Positions 43,689 to 54,127 of a DNA stretch of 64,000 nucleotides are shown piece after piece. Origin of the DNA: Bugula neritina (taxonomy: Eukaryota; Bryozoa; Gymnolaemata; Cheilostomatida; Bugulidae); contig OZ037767.1 of NCBI GenBank assembly GCA_964035545.1, positions 18,599,759 through 18,663,758 on the forward strand. Reading direction: 5' to 3'. The notes beneath the pieces were generated by a model that did not search any database, was not told the DNA's origin, and saw only the letters and a list, made by a program, of their open reading frames with translations. A program made the translations under genes and the position numbers. How positions within the stretch are numbered: position 1 is the stretch's first letter; each line of letters begins with the position of its first letter.

Positions 43689-44866
43689 GGGGACGGGGCA
43701 ATATTCCGAAGGTGCATTGCTCCGAAGGCCCATTGTTCCGAAGGTGCATTAGTGCGAAGGTGCATTAGTCCGAAAATTAGTAGAATTATTATTAGAATTA
43801 AAATTATTTATTGAACATTTCAAAAAGTTGCTTTGAGCAGCAGGAAAATCTACAACATGGTTTTTAAATTTTAGTTTAGGTGAGGTTTTATTTGGCAGGA
43901 CTGAATTATTATATTCTAATAATGTTGCCCTTATCTACATATCTTGTGGAGTTGTTTGGTTTGGTGTATAGTGTGCAGCTTTGGTTATTTAATTTTAGAG
44001 TAGCTTCCAAGATGTTTTTTTTTTTCTTCAATGCTTGTATTTACTGATATTAAGAATAATAGCATAGAATAATGCAGTTTAGCAGCTTACAGATAATTTT
44101 AGAGATTAAATGTGATATCAAATAATTAACTGCCAAGCCAGAAATTTGCTATTTCATTCAATACCAATAATTTTTTGACGCCAACTTCAAATGCAAATTA
44201 TTTTTTATAAACTATGAGGTAAACTTTTACCAAGCTCATCATAAATACAGTATAGTAGACCCCAAATGTTTGATTGGCTTTAATATTTTTACTTAAGTTT
44301 TTCAGTTAATAGTCAACATATGAAAGGCCTATATAAGCTGACTGACTGTAGCTAGAATAGAGTTGCAGTCACTATAACCATTGAATTAGATATTTTGAGT
44401 TCATTGCCTATAGCTGTCGTTTTTATATGAACTGTGAAATAAAAATACTTATTAAATCACCCTTGCACAACACTTCATACTTCAGCACTTGAAGATGAGG
44501 AGAAACTAATGCATAAATTACCAATTACAGGCTTGCTAGCTGACAGGCTAGTGAATAGCTTGCTGTGTACTTAGTTTATGGAGCAGCCACAATGGAATGT
44601 TGATAAATGGTGCAGCCTTTAATTGAGGCAGGGTCATAGCGTAATCTAAGGCTAAAAAATTATAAGTAAGCCACATGCATGCCACCCACAGCTCGCAATA
44701 AGATAGCAAGATTGTGAGTGAAATTTATAATATTCTCAGTGATATAATACTATCTCTACTAATTTTCGGACTAATGCACCTTCGGACCAATGCACCTTCG
44801 GAATAATGGACCTTCGGAGCAATGGGCCTTCGGAGCAATGGGCCTTCGGAATATTGACTAGTCACC
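43689..44866. mobile_element. non-autonomous TIR element with tandemly repeated termini
   Basis: 1178 bp, flanked by gtatcact at 43681-43688 and 44867-44874 (8-bp target duplication). Each end has about 100 bp of inverted repeat built from 16-bp units around attagtccgaaggtgc, with more units at the right end. Ends read GGGGACGGGGCAATATTCC and GGTGACTAGTCAATATTCC. Parts of the interior recur in the 56147-57982 element. No transposase. Confidence 0.8.
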
Positions 44867-44874
44867 GTATCACT

Positions 44875-45500
44875 ATGGCTCTGATAATGATTATCACTAT
44901 GAGTATGAGTAATCAGTAAAGAGTAATGACTAAGTCTAAGACTAATAGTAATACTAATAGTAATAGTAAATGTAATGAATACAACTATAAGTATAAGTAT
45001 AATAATAAATATATGAGTATGACTACCACTCATAATCATAGCCATTAGTGATACTGATAGTGATATTCATAATGATAATCACAATCACAATGACAAATAG
45101 TAATACAATCACTATTGACTATGGCAATGACAACCAATATGAATATGAATAATAATATCATAACGTCAACGATTACCATAATGATAATCATAATGATAAT
45201 GATAATGGAATTCAAAACATCAGTGAGTACAGGTTACCTCAGTGAGTGAGTAGCTATGTGGAATAATATTAAACTAACGCATCACCTATTGTAAACGCAC
45301 TGTCGCTAGTGTAAAGGCATATTTCAATAAACTAAAAATTTTCTTGCTACAAACGGTTGTCAACTTTACCAAGAGGGGTTATGATTATAGCAACAAAATA
45401 ATAATATTATAGCGAAAATGCTTATAACTACAATTAATATAGCGAGCAATGCTTTTTTAAGGGATTCCTTTTAGGAGCAAAGGCTAGATAGATAGATATA
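44875..45500. repeat. low-complexity AT-rich (taatagtaa-like) sequence
   Basis: Degenerate three- and six-base repeats (aatactaatagtaatag, gataatgataat). No gene seen. Confidence 0.6.
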
Positions 45501-45668
45501 ATTTTTGGAGCAGCGAGACTTTGTCGAAAGTATGATCAAATGCGCCATGTGGAAACTTCCATTGGAAAGTTTTGGAAATTCCAAATGAGTGCATGATGTT
45601 ACCGTGTACGTATTTGGAATTTCCAAAACTTTCCAATGGAAATTTCCACATGGCGCATTTGATAATAC

Positions 45669-45932
45669 TGTAGTAATTCGTGCAATTACTGTGCGTGAGT
45701 TCCTAGCTTGTAATTATAGTCTATTTATCCACATCAATAACGTATTTAAGTAAGATTCAACGAGGTTTATTTACTACTAAGTATATTGAAAGATACAAAA
45801 AGTACACAGATTAAAAACACTACATCTTTACTCGTTTAGTACGCTCTCTCTACTACTCTTTACATCGCTGGGGGTTATCACATGACGCACTCTTATTGGC
45901 TAAGGGGACGCGCATATTACGTACTCACTACA
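45669..45932 (-). repeat. 3' LTR
   Basis: 264 bp, TG...CA ends. On the minus strand it contains AATAAA (gtagtaaataaacc), a possible polyadenylation signal. Confidence 0.95.
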
Positions 45933-45950
45933 CCGCCCCCCCCCAGCAGA
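45933..45950 (-). other. polypurine tract next to 3' LTR
   Basis: On the minus strand, ctgctgggggggggcgg lies directly before the LTR, where the plus-strand primer is expected. Confidence 0.7.
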
Positions 45951-46292
45951 AAGCCCTACTTTCTGATAACACAGATACAATTAGTACTAAGACAAAAAAA
46001 CATTACAAAAAACTATAAGACTGAGAGAGCGTGTGGCACATAAAAGAAAGAACATAACTATATACAATAATAAAGAAAATAGAAAAAAATATATAACAGT
46101 ATAAACACACACTATGACACTGACGGGAGAGGCACTTATAAGTGAATAGTCCATAGAGTTAGAGGCGCATACTTGTAGGTTACCATATGATTGTCACACT
46201 GAGGAATTGTTCGTTAGCACCGGTATGAGCAAGGTTTGAGAGGGGACACCACCCGCGGTATCATCACGAGTAGGGAGTTTGGGATGTCGTCT

Positions 46293-47386
46293 TCAAGCGC
46301 TCCCTTTCATTTGGGCTACAGAGGCGGAGAGGGCCCGGAGTTCAGATGCGGCGGCAGAGATTCTCGGTGCCAGCCGTTGCACTTCTTTCTCTAGTTCTCG
46401 TATCCGCTCTTCTGCTTCTCCTAGATTCCGGGCGGAGGCAGAGTGTCGGTTGGGAGACGAAGATGGCCAACGCCGTTTACGAGAAGGCCTTGGGGAGATG
46501 GGGGGGAGAGGGACGCCATCGCTGTGGTATTTCGATGCGTCGTAGTACGACTCTGGGTATGGAATCGGGGCGGGACACTGTGCGTGCGGGGGGGGGGTGA
46601 TGGACGGGGTAAGTGTGGTCTTCTGTATCCGGGTGGTTTAGGGCAGGGTCCTTGTGTGATGGCCCTGGGTGCGGGGAACCCCTGACGCAGCCGTTCGTAG
46701 CGAGTCGGGTCTGATATAAATGGTCGGATGAGATCAAGGAATTGTGGGAAGGAGGGTTCGTCGACTTCGAAAAGATGTCCAACATGGCATCCCATGGTCC
46801 GCTGATGACGGAGGATGTAGTCCCTGTGGTAACTATATTCACCACAGGGACAAAAGGTGGTGAAATAATGTTGGGGAACGTGAACTCGAAGTCTTCGTGG
46901 AGTGGTGAAATGAAGCTGGCATAAACGGCAGGTGGTGCATTGGTCATCGCCCTTGTATTCTCGAATAAGTGCTTCTGTGTCTGAGGTAACCCAACATGAC
47001 TGGTGTAAGAGTGCTTCCGGAAGTGTAGTGGGAACGGGTTCCTCGTTCCAAGCCATTTCCAATGGCGGCATGTCACTAGGGAGAGGAGAGAGAGTGGTAT
47101 CTAAAAGAGCAGAATTACTGTTAGATCGAGTGTGATCTTTACACCATAATTCTGATGACAACCGACTGTTACTAGTCTGAGAGTCATACATCTTTTTAGA
47201 TGGCACTCGAGAGACTGAGTCGTGTCGTGTAGACTGACAGAGAGACATAGTGTCAAGCTCCAGATCTAGTAGATCGTCGGCCATTGTTATGTTCTCGTCG
47301 CCTTTCACGTAGGACTCAGTCCCCAGTAGTCGTGATTCAATCAGGGCGATTAAATCAGAACTGACTGATGGTAGACTTGCTTCCAT
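46293..47386 (-). CDS. third retrotransposon ORF: C2H2 zinc-finger protein
   Basis: An ATG frame at 47386 runs 321 codons to 46421. It contains CRLCQLHFTTPRRLRVHVPQ then His (C-x2-C-x12-H-x3-H) and a second, looser finger (CPCGEYSYHRDYILRHQ...CH). Near a run of ten G (46588-46597) the better coding frame changes: another frame continues with SRKRRW and a coiled-coil-like segment (LGEAEERIRELEKEVQRL) to TGA at 46293-46295. This suggests a one-base slip in the G run. It is in the sense of pol, begins 65 bp after the pol frame ends, and lacks signal peptide or transmembrane segments, so it is not an envelope gene. Function unknown; nucleic-acid binding is inferred from the fingers. Confidence 0.65.
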
Positions 47387-47451
47387 GAGTGGAAATGTTA
47401 GGTCAGAGCAAGCTTACCTGAGAACCCGGTATTTGTAATCATACTCAGCGT

Positions 47452-48372
47452 TCAAGCTTGGATGTCCGTGGATTGAGTTTGGATGCGTCTGCCCTTGACA
47501 ACGTCAGCGTAGGAAAAGACTGGGCAGCGTGGTTGTTGCGCACGTCTGGAACTATTTGCCCCGGGCGTAGTAGTTTTGTTTGCTACTTCGCCTTCGCAAA
47601 AGTTGAGATTTCCGTGGTGTTCACAACTCCCACGCTTTGTTGCCAGTCCTTCCGTACGGCGCCCAGCTGGACTTTCGTAACTGCCGTTTGCAACACGGTC
47701 ACATACGAAGTCTTTCAGGTATGCTGGGGGTTGTCTAGTACGCTGTCCCCGTTCCAGGGGAGGTGACGCATTAGCTGGAGAGGGGGTTGTAGTTGTTGGT
47801 TGGGGCGGTGTACTCACTGGTGGGCTATTTTGCTCCACCTGTGGTGTTTCTGGCCCGTCGTTGATGATGGCATTTCCCTCTCCGCTGTTGTCTCCGGATG
47901 GAGCCCCTCCCACGGGGGGGTTTTGCACTTCCGGACGCGGATGCGGATCCGGAAGTGGTGGGGGTAGACTTGGTACTGGGGGCGGTGGGCGCACTTCCGT
48001 TGGTGGGAGTGGCGTTTCCTGCCTCACCAAGTCCTCCTCCCGCGGCACAACCACTTCGTATTCTGGCCCATGCCGTTGCCGCCCGCGCGTTGCTGTCTGC
48101 CTCCTGGGCTCCAACAACGGGGGGGGGGGGGCTGCTCCTGCCGCTCCTGGGCTAGCCCAATACGGTTTCAAGCGGGCTTCATTCTGGACAGAGACCTGTC
48201 CAGATCGCTCCAACTTGTACGTATGATTGGGCATCGCCTCAACTACTACGTAGGGTCCCACGAACTTAGGCTGGAGCTTAGCCGCTTGTCCTCGACGCCT
48301 ACGGTAGTTGATCATCCACACCCAGTCCCCAGTTTGATAGAGGGGAGGTTCCTGAGAGTTCTCCTGCCGTAC
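47452..48372 (-). CDS. pol continuation: integrase C-terminal domain after in-frame stop
   Basis: It continues the pol frame beyond TAG (48373-48375). GDWVW, FVGPYVVVEAM and ARLKPYWAS are typical of the integrase C-terminal GPY/F domain, followed by a long Pro-rich tail. An isolated substitution probably separates it from the rest of pol. Confidence 0.85.
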   Translation of the reverse strand, partial: VRQENSQEPPLYQTGDWVWMINYRRRRGQAAKLQPKFVGPYVVVEAMPNHTYKLERSGQVSVQNEARLKPYWASPGAAGAAPPPPLLEPRRQTATRGRQRHGPEYEVVVPREEDLVRQETPLPPTEVRPPPPVPSLPPPLPDPHPRPEVQNPPVGGAPSGDNSGEGNAIINDGPETPQVEQNSPPVSTPPQPTTTTPSPANASPPLERGQRTRQPPAYLKDFVCDRVANGSYESPAGRRTEGLATKRGSCEHHGNLNFCEGEVANKTTTPGANSSRRAQQPRCPVFSYADVVKGRRIQTQSTDIQA

Positions 48373-51300
48373 CTACCACTGCTTTGCTCGCAGTATTTCG
48401 TGTGCGGCCCTCAGGTCCTCTATCAATTTACTGGCATACTCGTGGATAGTATAGTCTTGCTCCGGGATGTGGTATGTGAGGTGGTCAGGCACTCGCGTCT
48501 CTCGACCAAGCATCAGGAGGTTAGGGGTTTCCCTCGTACTGGTGTGTGGTGTACTACGGTAGGCCCGCATGACTTGCGGTAGTACCGTATCCCATTCCTC
48601 CTGACCCCGGCCGAGGAGCAGACTGCGCAGTGCATCGCCCAACATGCGGTTGTTGCGTTCCACCACCCCGTTGCCCTGAGGATGGTATGGGGTGGTCCTG
48701 CTTTGGTTTACTCCCCAGAGGCGGCAGAGGTCGCTCAACAGTTGAGACTGGAATTGAGCCCCCTGGTCCGAATGTATCTGCTCGGGTAGTCCGAGGTAGC
48801 AGAATACATTTTGGTCTAGCACCCTGGCCACCGTGGGGGCGGACGCATCTGGAATAGCCAGGGCGTCCGCCCACCGTGTAAAGTGGTCGGTTAATACTAG
48901 TATCCAACTGTTTCCTCTGGGGGTGACGGGCATGGGTCCGACTAGGTCGACAGCTACCACCTGCCATGGCCTCCCAGCATATAGCCTACGCCGTCCCGCT
49001 TCGCCAGGGAGACGGCCATGCTTGCTGGCCTGGCAGATTTCGCATTGTTTGACTCTACGCCGTACCTCACGCTCCATGCCAGGCCAGTACCACCGGAGCT
49101 GTAACTTGGAGAGCACCCTGCTTACCCCGGCGTGGGCCTGTTTGTGGGTGTCCCATACTAACTCCCGGCGTATGGCGGCTGGGCAGATCACCCGCTTTCT
49201 TCCGTACTGGCTGTTGTAGGCGGCCACTGTGATGGTCAGCAGACCATCTGGCCTGATCCGCAGGGAGTCCCAACGTTGGCAGTACGACCGTAACTCGGTG
49301 CATCCTTGCCGCAGCTGTTCTTCACTGGGTCGTCGCCCCTCCTTTTTGGCTCGATATACGTCGGCTACTACTCCGGGGAGGTCCTCCTGGAGTCTTCGTA
49401 GCTCCCTGACGTTATCAGCCAAGACAGGATTGGCACGGAGGCGTTGGATAGCCTCCGGGGGCGTAGTGGCCTTCTGTAGGAGTTGACCCTGGTCCCAGTC
49501 ATACTCCGTTTCAGGGTGGTTCAATGCCCTCAACTCGGATTTTGGGGGACCTCCACCCCTCTTCTCAATGTTGAGGCACTGTTTGCACCCCTCGTCCGGT
49601 CGCCGGCTCAGTCCATCAGCATTGCCGTGTTTCTTACCGGGCCGATGCTCAATCCGGTAAGAGAACTCGGCCAGGACTTCGAGCCATCGGGCGATTTGGC
49701 TGGACGGTTCTGCTCTCTTGCATAACCAAATCAAGGAGGCGTGGTCGGTCCGCAAGCGGAACTTCCTGCTGTATAGATAAGGTCTGAAATGCTTCACCGA
49801 CTTGATTACTGCCAGCAGTTCCTTTCGGGTAGTGCAGTAATTTCGTTCAGTGAGTGAGAGAGACTTACTGTAATAGGCCACGACCACTTCGCGGCCCTCC
49901 TGCACCTGGGACAGCACAGCGCCGACATTTTGGTCATTGGCGTCGGTATCTAGGATGTACTCCAGGGCAGGGTCTGGATAGGCTAAGATAGGGGCCTCTA
50001 GCAGGCGGCCCTTGAGGCAGTCGAACGCTCTCTGTTCGACGGGAGTCCACTGCCAGGTCACCCCCTTTGCGGTGAGCCGGTTTAACGGCTGCGCCACCCT
50101 CGCAAAGTCTGGTATGTATTGCCTGTAATACCCTACCAGCCCCAGGAAGGCCCGTAGTCCGGTCAAATCCTGGGGGTTTGCCCAATCTTCTATAGCTCGT
50201 ACCTTTTCAGGGTCCGTCGCCACACCGTGACGGCCGACGACGTGCCCCAGGTACTTCACCTCTGGCTGCAAGAGAGCGCACTTGGAGGGTTTGAGCTTCA
50301 GATTGACACCTCGGAGTCGATCGAAGACCTCCCGCAGACGGCTGATGTGTGTTTGAAAGTCTGGGGAGATCACGATGACGTCGTCGAGGTATACCAGCAG
50401 TGTCTTCCAGTGGAGTCCACTGAGGACCTGTTCCATGAGCTTCTGGAACGTGGCGGGGGCAGAAGTCAGTCCAAAGGGGAGGACTTTCCACTTCCATAAG
50501 CCGTCCCGCGTGATGAACGCCGCCTTCTCCTGGGCGTCAGGGCTGAGGGGGACCTGCCAATAGCCGCTCAACAAGTCTAGCGTACCGAAGTACTTGCTGC
50601 CGACTAAGGCGTCCAGAGATTCGTCGATCCTGGGTAAGGGGTAGGCGTCCTGTATGGTCACGCTATTGAGCTTGTGATAATCCACACAGGACCGCCAACT
50701 GCCGTCTTTCTTTCGGACCAGTACGACCGGGGAGCTCCACGCACTATGTGCTGGCTCGATGAGGCCGCGGTCCAAAAGATCCCGGACTTGTTGGCTGACC
50801 TCCTTTTCCTTCTCGGGTCCCAGCCTCCTAGTGGGCTGTCGAATAGGGGTAGTCCCCGCAGCTAGCGGTATCTCATGACGGACGGCCGTGGTCAGGCCGA
50901 CGTCATGGTCCCCGCTGCTGAACACGTCGCTATAATCACGTAGCAACTGAGCCATGGCCTGGCGTTCCACATTGCCCGTGCAGCCGTCACACGCTGCCTG
51001 GTATAGCTCTTTGACGTGTGGTGGGACGGTCCCCCGCCTAACTGACGGGCTCTGTTGGGGACCTTCCGTCGCAGCTCCCAGCGACGGCCCTATATCTTCC
51101 TCCTGGATGGAGTGGAAGCGGCCCAGCATGGATCCTGACGGTAATTGTACCGCTTCGGAGAAGGGGTTGACACACTGCACCAAGATCTCTCCTCGGTCAG
51201 TCAGCCGGTTAAGACTGCTGGCGAGTTGGATTCTTGTGTGCGCACCTTCGACAACCCCTAACCCCGAGAGTTGGCTATTGTTCACTCTGCAGTGAACGGT

Positions 51301-52455
51301 AGCCCGGGAGCGGCCGGGTATAGTACAGTTCCGTACTACCTGCACGCCTCCCGCTAGGGGACGACCGAACTTGTCGACACAGGCGAGCTCCCTGCCGCCC
51401 ATTAGCATGGCTGACTTGCTAAAGTCAATATGGCACCCGTGTCTCTTCAAGAACGGCATCCCCAGTGTGGCATCCTCTTCAAGTTGGCTGATGACGAAGG
51501 TTTCCTGGATGGCCTGGTCGCGGACGCGCCCAGTCAGTTCTATGATACCGTAGAAAGGAATCCGTGACCCGTCAGCTAGGGTGCCCGGTTCCCCGGTATA
51601 GGGAGCTAAGGCTCCCCTCTCCCTAGGGGGGAGGGTGTCAAAGACCCGATGGCTGAGGAGATTAGTGGTACACCCGGAGTCTAACAGAAAGGTGACAGCT
51701 TTGCCAGCCACCTTCCCTGGCAAGAAGTAGCTACCTCCGTGAGGTTGTACCCGTACTCCCCCAGCGTGCTCGGTCTGGGCCGAACGGGGCTGTGCCCGTT
51801 TGTTCCGCGGTTTGCGGGGCCGGTGAGAGTTTCCTTGCGGGGGGGTGTTTTGATCCCCCCTGATGCCCTGAGGGGCCTCGCTGGTCAGCTCCATTTCTGG
51901 TAGCGGACCGAAGCGGTTGGTGAGAGGTAGAGAGAAGGGGTCTCGTGGTCGACCCGGTTGGCTGGTTCGGCGGGGTGTTTGCCACTGATGGGGGGCGTGC
52001 CGCTGGGCCCGTACGGGCTCCTGGCGACATCCACCCCGTTTTCCTCTCGGTTTGGGTCCGCGGAGCTCTGGAGGTCTCCGGGGAGGTTGGGGTTTCTGCT
52101 GCCGTTTGAGTCGTGGGCAGCTTGGGCGGCGATGTCCGTTGATGCCGCATTCCCAGCATTGTATAGTGGGTCTGGGGGGTTTTGCTGCTGGTCTCTTATA
52201 CTTCCTGGAGTTGTTGTATGTTATGGTTGCCACCAATTGTCCCAGTTTAGTCATCAAGCGGTCAACCTCCATCTCTATAGGGGGGCTAGTGGTAGCGGCA
52301 GTTGTTCGGACCGGGTGGTCTGGCTCTCTAGAGGTGCGCGGAGTAGTCACCTCCGTCTTGTAGAGCTGCTCGGCCCCAACGTAGGCCTTGTTTTCTTGAA
52401 TTGCGGCCTCGATCGTGGTTACTCCCTTTGCTTGTAACTGGTGGTGGAAGTCCAA
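48373..52455 (-). CDS. pol: gag C-terminus and pol polyprotein (PR-RT-RH-IN)
   Basis: 1360 codons. From the N-terminus: the gag end with a CCHC knuckle (CWECGINGHRRPSC), aspartic protease (FLLDSGCTTNLLS), reverse transcriptase (VDYHKLNSVT, LVYLDDVIVIS with YLDD), RNase H (ILDTDANDQNVGAVL), and integrase with an HHCC zinc site (HKQAHAG ... CEICQ) and D,D,E core (VAVDLVG, HSDQGAQF, QGNGVVERN). The true gag-pol start lies in the frame at 52916. The frames are out of register near 52490, where the downstream frame meets a stop just before its first coding residues. The frame ends at TAG, cutting off the integrase C-terminus. Confidence 0.95.
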   Translation of the reverse strand: MDFHHQLQAKGVTTIEAAIQENKAYVGAEQLYKTEVTTPRTSREPDHPVRTTAATTSPPIEMEVDRLMTKLGQLVATITYNNSRKYKRPAAKPPRPTIQCWECGINGHRRPSCPRLKRQQKPQPPRRPPELRGPKPRGKRGGCRQEPVRAQRHAPHQWQTPRRTSQPGRPRDPFSLPLTNRFGPLPEMELTSEAPQGIRGDQNTPPQGNSHRPRKPRNKRAQPRSAQTEHAGGVRVQPHGGSYFLPGKVAGKAVTFLLDSGCTTNLLSHRVFDTLPPRERGALAPYTGEPGTLADGSRIPFYGIIELTGRVRDQAIQETFVISQLEEDATLGMPFLKRHGCHIDFSKSAMLMGGRELACVDKFGRPLAGGVQVVRNCTIPGRSRATVHCRVNNSQLSGLGVVEGAHTRIQLASSLNRLTDRGEILVQCVNPFSEAVQLPSGSMLGRFHSIQEEDIGPSLGAATEGPQQSPSVRRGTVPPHVKELYQAACDGCTGNVERQAMAQLLRDYSDVFSSGDHDVGLTTAVRHEIPLAAGTTPIRQPTRRLGPEKEKEVSQQVRDLLDRGLIEPAHSAWSSPVVLVRKKDGSWRSCVDYHKLNSVTIQDAYPLPRIDESLDALVGSKYFGTLDLLSGYWQVPLSPDAQEKAAFITRDGLWKWKVLPFGLTSAPATFQKLMEQVLSGLHWKTLLVYLDDVIVISPDFQTHISRLREVFDRLRGVNLKLKPSKCALLQPEVKYLGHVVGRHGVATDPEKVRAIEDWANPQDLTGLRAFLGLVGYYRQYIPDFARVAQPLNRLTAKGVTWQWTPVEQRAFDCLKGRLLEAPILAYPDPALEYILDTDANDQNVGAVLSQVQEGREVVVAYYSKSLSLTERNYCTTRKELLAVIKSVKHFRPYLYSRKFRLRTDHASLIWLCKRAEPSSQIARWLEVLAEFSYRIEHRPGKKHGNADGLSRRPDEGCKQCLNIEKRGGGPPKSELRALNHPETEYDWDQGQLLQKATTPPEAIQRLRANPVLADNVRELRRLQEDLPGVVADVYRAKKEGRRPSEEQLRQGCTELRSYCQRWDSLRIRPDGLLTITVAAYNSQYGRKRVICPAAIRRELVWDTHKQAHAGVSRVLSKLQLRWYWPGMEREVRRRVKQCEICQASKHGRLPGEAGRRRLYAGRPWQVVAVDLVGPMPVTPRGNSWILVLTDHFTRWADALAIPDASAPTVARVLDQNVFCYLGLPEQIHSDQGAQFQSQLLSDLCRLWGVNQSRTTPYHPQGNGVVERNNRMLGDALRSLLLGRGQEEWDTVLPQVMRAYRSTPHTSTRETPNLLMLGRETRVPDHLTYHIPEQDYTIHEYASKLIEDLRAAHEILRAKQW

Positions 52456-52916
52456 AGAGTTGAGGGAGTGTACAAAAGCTTCGAATGTAGGCTATAGCGC
52501 CGTCTGTGTGTTTCTGGCAGATCGCTATACGCGGTCCGTGCCAGTCTCTGCACCAGAGTAGCGTGATCAGGAAGCGGTGTACATGTTTTGCGGAGCATTC
52601 CTTGCAGCCTGGACTTGGCGACGGCAACGGGTATGCCAAAACGGGCCCGTAGCGTAGCAATGATCCCGTCTACGCTAGACCCCCACCCGTACGGCTTGGC
52701 TTCTTCCGTCAGTGCCATTCGTAGTTTCATCAGGGTTACTCTTGGCGGCCATCTTGTAATGGCTGCAACTTCACGGAACTCCTGAATGAACTGTTCAACA
52801 TCTTCAAGGCCCGTGAATACGGGAGCCTCTAATGTATTCCTATACGCCTCCTCTCCGAGAGGGTCTATGATAATGTTTCGCTCACCTTCTTCAGTTGAAG
52901 CTACACTTCCGGCCAT
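52419..52916 (-). CDS. gag: gag N-terminal part, frameshifted
   Basis: ATG at 52916, 42 bp downstream of the primer-binding site. The 165-aa frame holds a Ty3-type capsid core (FTGLEDVEQFIQEFREVAA, then WPP, LMKLRMALTEEAKPY). From about residue 140 it leaves the correct frame, and the gag sequence continues in the frame of the 48373-52455 ORF; a one-base indel near 52490 explains it. Confidence 0.85.
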   Translation of the reverse strand: MAGSVASTEEGERNIIIDPLGEEAYRNTLEAPVFTGLEDVEQFIQEFREVAAITRWPPRVTLMKLRMALTEEAKPYGWGSSVDGIIATLRARFGIPVAVAKSRLQGMLRKTCTPLPDHATLVQRLARTAYSDLPETHRRRYSLHSKLLYTPSTLWTSTTSYKQRE

Positions 52917-52958
52917 GATGTTCTAATACTTTCCCATTGTCTTTATATAGTAGCTAGT

Positions 52959-52977
52959 AATCCCACCGCTGCCACCA
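52959..52977 (-). other. primer-binding site, tRNA-Leu(AAG)
   Basis: The plus strand reads aatcccaccgctgccacca, identical to the 3' end of animal tRNA-Leu(AAG) including CCA as I recall it, one base from the 5' LTR. The tRNA identity is from memory. Confidence 0.8.
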
Positions 52978-52978
52978 C

Positions 52979-53242
52979 TGTAGTAATTCGTGCAATTACT
53001 GTGCGTGAGTTCCTAGCTTGTAATTATAGTCTATTTATCCACATCAATAAAGTATTTAAGTAAGATTCAACGAGGTTTATTTACTACTAAGTATATTGAA
53101 AGATACAAAAAGTACACAGATTGAAAACAATACATCTTTACTCATTTAGTACGCTCTCTCTACTACTCTTTACATCGCTGGGGGTTATCACATGACGCAC
53201 TCTTATTGGCTAAGGGGACGCGCGTATTACGTACTCACTACA
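52979..53242 (-). repeat. 5' LTR
   Basis: 264 bp, TG...CA ends, five substitutions from the 45669-45932 LTR. Confidence 0.95.
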
Positions 53243-53276
53243 ATACTTTCGACAAAGTCTCGCTGCTCCAAAAATA

Positions 53277-54046
53277 GAATTGGGGTAAGTTATTTGCGTT
53301 TTACACCAAATCACGACGTACCAAAATATTGACGTAATTTCTTTGTTTCAATTATTTTCTTAGTGTATAAAAGTTACATAGTTTTAGCCTGATATAGAAT
53401 GGCATACAAAGAGAGTTAGGAAAAGTTCTAAAGCTAACACACCATTCATACTATATCAAATGTAATATTTAGTCACTTGTAGCCATAGGGCTATACACTA
53501 CTAGCTTATATTAACTGTTTACTTATATATCAGTTACAAAATTTGCATTTGAAATTTTTGGTAGACTTCGAAAAGCAAATATTATGGTTCTAGAAAGTAT
53601 AATTTATTATTCTTGATTGAAATAAAATAACATACAATCTATAAGTATCGAAATGTTTATATTATAGCGCACGCAGTAAGGAAGCATCCAAAGTTTAGGT
53701 TAGAGCACATGGGCCAGTAATTAGAATAAGAGACTATTGGTGACCATGTTAGTAAGCTAGAGTATTCAGTGCTGGCCATACTTGTGCAATTTACATTTGT
53801 GTAGGAGACTTGAACTCAACTTAAATGAGACATTGCACTGGGCATACATATATCAGTTTTATTTTAATCAAACAACTATATATTTTTATGATTGAATAGC
53901 ACAGAAATATAAATGATTGTTTGTTGTCCCTAATACTACATAAAAACATAAATATGATTTAATAATAAAACAACACACAGTTAAACAAACCAGAATTTTT
54001 TTGAACTAAAACTAAAATAATGAAATGGATATGGAGGAGAGTTATT

Positions 54047-54127
<81 letters not shown>

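Larger units (their letters stand above)
45669..53242 (-). mobile_element. Ty3/gypsy LTR retrotransposon, near complete
   Basis: 7574 bp between direct ATAC repeats (45665-45668, 53243-53246), with LTRs of 264 bp differing at 5 sites (about 98 per cent identity, so young). Minus-strand order is LTR, primer site, gag, protease-RT-RNaseH-integrase, an extra zinc-finger ORF, purine tract, LTR. The RT-RH-IN order defines Ty3/gypsy. It is GC-richer than its surroundings. The copy has at least one frameshift in gag, one in-frame TAG in pol and one frameshift in the third ORF. Confidence 0.95.
45501..53276. mobile_element. palindromic MITE split by the LTR retrotransposon
   Basis: The left arm 45501-45586 pairs with a right arm formed by 45611-45668 joined to 53247-53276, after removing the LTR element and one target-duplication copy. 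The arm contains TTTTTGGAGCAGCGAGACTT and continues for about 86 bp with two or three mismatches around a loop of about 24 bp. The original element was about 198 bp. Confidence 0.85.

Noticed and set aside
46279-52437. Many plus-strand ORFs
   Set aside because: GC-rich antisense shadows of the minus-strand gag-pol and zinc-finger ORFs.
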